Shown piece after piece: positions 63,351 through 64,000 of a stretch of 64,000 nt of DNA. Position numbers and translations under genes: made by a program. The first letter of the stretch is position 1, and the number at the start of each line of letters is the position of its first letter. This stretch comes from an alpha proteobacterium SCGC AAA536-K22. Its GTDB lineage: Bacteria > Pseudomonadota > Alphaproteobacteria > Puniceispirillales > Marisalimonadaceae. The stretch is taken from contig ATWQ01000009.1 in NCBI GenBank assembly GCA_000421325.1, positions 1 to 64,000 of the forward strand. Reading direction: 5' to 3'. A model generated the notes under the pieces. It ran no database searches. It saw nothing but the letters and a program-made list of their open reading frames with translations, and had not been told where the DNA came from.

Positions 63351-64000
63351 TTAATTGGAATATTGTTTTTTCAACTTATCAATATCATTTTTATCAAAAT
63401 TAAGTTCTTTAATAATATAATTCTCCAACGATTGATATTTGTTTTCTATTTCATTAATAGCTGACAATAAGTATGTCTTTTTAACTTTGCCAAGAGTATT
63501 TAACATTTTTTTGGTTACTAGAATATCATCATTACTACAAGCTGTTGTTTGTTCAGCTGTAGCAGCGTTTGTAGTTAATAATTTATTTGATAGTAAATAG
63601 TTTTCATAAATTAGCTCCATTGAATTATTTAATACTCTTTGAATAATAAAACTTGCTATACCAGTTCTATCTTTTCCAGCAGAGCAATGAAAAATTACTG
63701 GGGCATTGTTAGAATTTAGTAAGATCCTAATAAATTCTTTCCATACATGTTTATGATTATTTATATATAATTTATAACTCTCTTCCATAACTTTTTCGTA
63801 AGTTTTTACGTTATCACCTTCGATTTTTTTTTGAGCAACCATTCTGCCAAGGGTGCTAGCAGATATTGGTAAACTAATATATTTATTTAGTAATGTTTCT
63901 GACAAATTATCGGGAGCTTTATTTATTTCCTTAGGATCTCTAAAATCAATCACAGCATATGGATTTAGTGTCTCTAAACTACTAATATCATCTTGATTTA
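63351..64000 (-). CDS. Protein-tyrosine/serine phosphatase (C-terminal part; 5' end beyond window)
   Basis: The open frame runs from the stop at 63351 to the window edge without a stop, so the N-terminus is missing. The catalytic P-loop is FHCSAGKDRTGI (Cys, Arg of Cx5R), with the WPD-equivalent region near VIDFRDPKEINKAP. It matches the bacterial tyrosine/serine phosphatase family (Y_phosphatase3). An internal GTG at 63953 is not a likely start because VIDFRD is a core beta strand and upstream codons keep the family pattern (SSLETLNPYA). It precedes the SAF-domain oxidoreductase by 10 bp. Confidence 0.83.
   Translation of the reverse strand, partial: NQDDISSLETLNPYAVIDFRDPKEINKAPDNLSETLLNKYISLPISASTLGRMVAQKKIEGDNVKTYEKVMEESYKLYINNHKHVWKEFIRILLNSNNAPVIFHCSAGKDRTGIASFIIQRVLNNSMELIYENYLLSNKLLTTNAATAEQTTACSNDDILVTKKMLNTLGKVKKTYLLSAINEIENKYQSLENYIIKELNFDKNDIDKLKKQYSN

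Noticed and set aside
1-64000. tRNA genes, rRNA, CRISPR array, insertion sequences or prophage
   Set aside because: No cloverleaf-like conserved sequence, no regularly spaced repeats, and no transposase, integrase or phage protein was found on either strand.

Overview
The window is about 70% A+T, gene-dense DNA with no rRNA, tRNA, CRISPR array, phage or insertion sequence that I could see. The longest stretch without a gene is about 240 bp. Protein families, AT-rich codon use, short intergenic gaps and stop/start overlaps suggest a streamlined, low-GC marine alphaproteobacterium (for example the AEGEAN-169/HIMB59 or SAR11-like lineages). That placement is an inference from family resemblance and was not tested by phylogeny. 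The gene content is overwhelmingly small-molecule catabolism: sugars, sugar acids, tetronates and aromatic or hydroaromatic acids.

Layout. (1) 1-4170: a truncated SDR, then a ComDE-like split ThDP decarboxylase with a Gfo/Idh/MocA oxidoreductase and an SDR that lacks the catalytic Tyr/Lys; a convergent 3-hydroxyisobutyrate-dehydrogenase-family enzyme. (2) 4242-14644: an OmpR/EnvZ-type two-component system divergent from a sugar ABC importer (binding protein, two permeases, ATPase) that runs straight into zwf-pgl-edd, an arrangement like the Pseudomonas GltR/GtrS-gts-Entner-Doudoroff locus. The divergent promoter region carries three TAACA repeats at an exact 10-bp period. (3) 14650-23518: mostly minus-strand catabolic genes (M20 amidohydrolase, DMT transporter, alpha/beta hydrolase, enolase-superfamily enzyme, luciferase-like monooxygenase, TIM-barrel hydrolase) interrupted by an envelope trio (YciB, chalcone-isomerase-like, DUF3833 lipoprotein). 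(4) 23646-30005: TauD-family dioxygenase, cupin, DsbA-like isomerase, glutaryl-CoA-dehydrogenase-like enzyme, a CidA/CidB pair, and an adenylate cyclase with TPRs. (5) 30026-41400: a minus-strand unit of QuiC-type dehydroshikimate dehydratase, TAXI-TRAP transporter, cupin and TetR; a divergent GntR regulator; a fused hydantoinase/oxoprolinase; a D-erythronate-dehydrogenase-like enzyme. (6) 41496-43930 and onward: Eda aldolase, acyl-CoA ligase, cysteine-dioxygenase-like protein. (7) 44537-56487: UxaA dehydratase, 2-keto-3-deoxy-L-fuconate-dehydrogenase-like SDR, FAH-family hydrolase and quinone reductase, divergent from xylonate dehydratase and L-threonate-dehydrogenase-like genes; then KDG kinase, a D-2-hydroxyacid dehydrogenase and two tandem FAD-linked glycolate/lactate-oxidase-like genes. 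(8) 56577-64000: LysE exporter, SDR, DUF2938 protein, OtnC- and OtnI-like enzymes, aldo/keto reductase, metallo-hydrolase, SAF-domain oxidoreductase and a truncated Tyr/Ser phosphatase.

How it fits together. Glucose-type sugars would enter by the ABC importer and be converted by Zwf, Pgl and Edd to KDPG, with Eda (encoded 27 kb away) completing the Entner-Doudoroff route; the KDG kinase would feed other sugar acids into the same aldolase. The most interesting assembly is region 7. XylD makes 2-keto-3-deoxy-xylonate, and the SDR plus FAH-type hydrolase next to it are the enzyme classes that oxidise a 2-keto-3-deoxy acid at C4 and cleave the diketo acid. This could release pyruvate plus glycolate (or lactate from 6-deoxy sugars), which the tandem FAD oxidases could consume. 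Tetronate genes (DenD-, LtnD-, OtnC-, OtnI-like) are spread over the window, but the expected OtnK kinase is not present in it.
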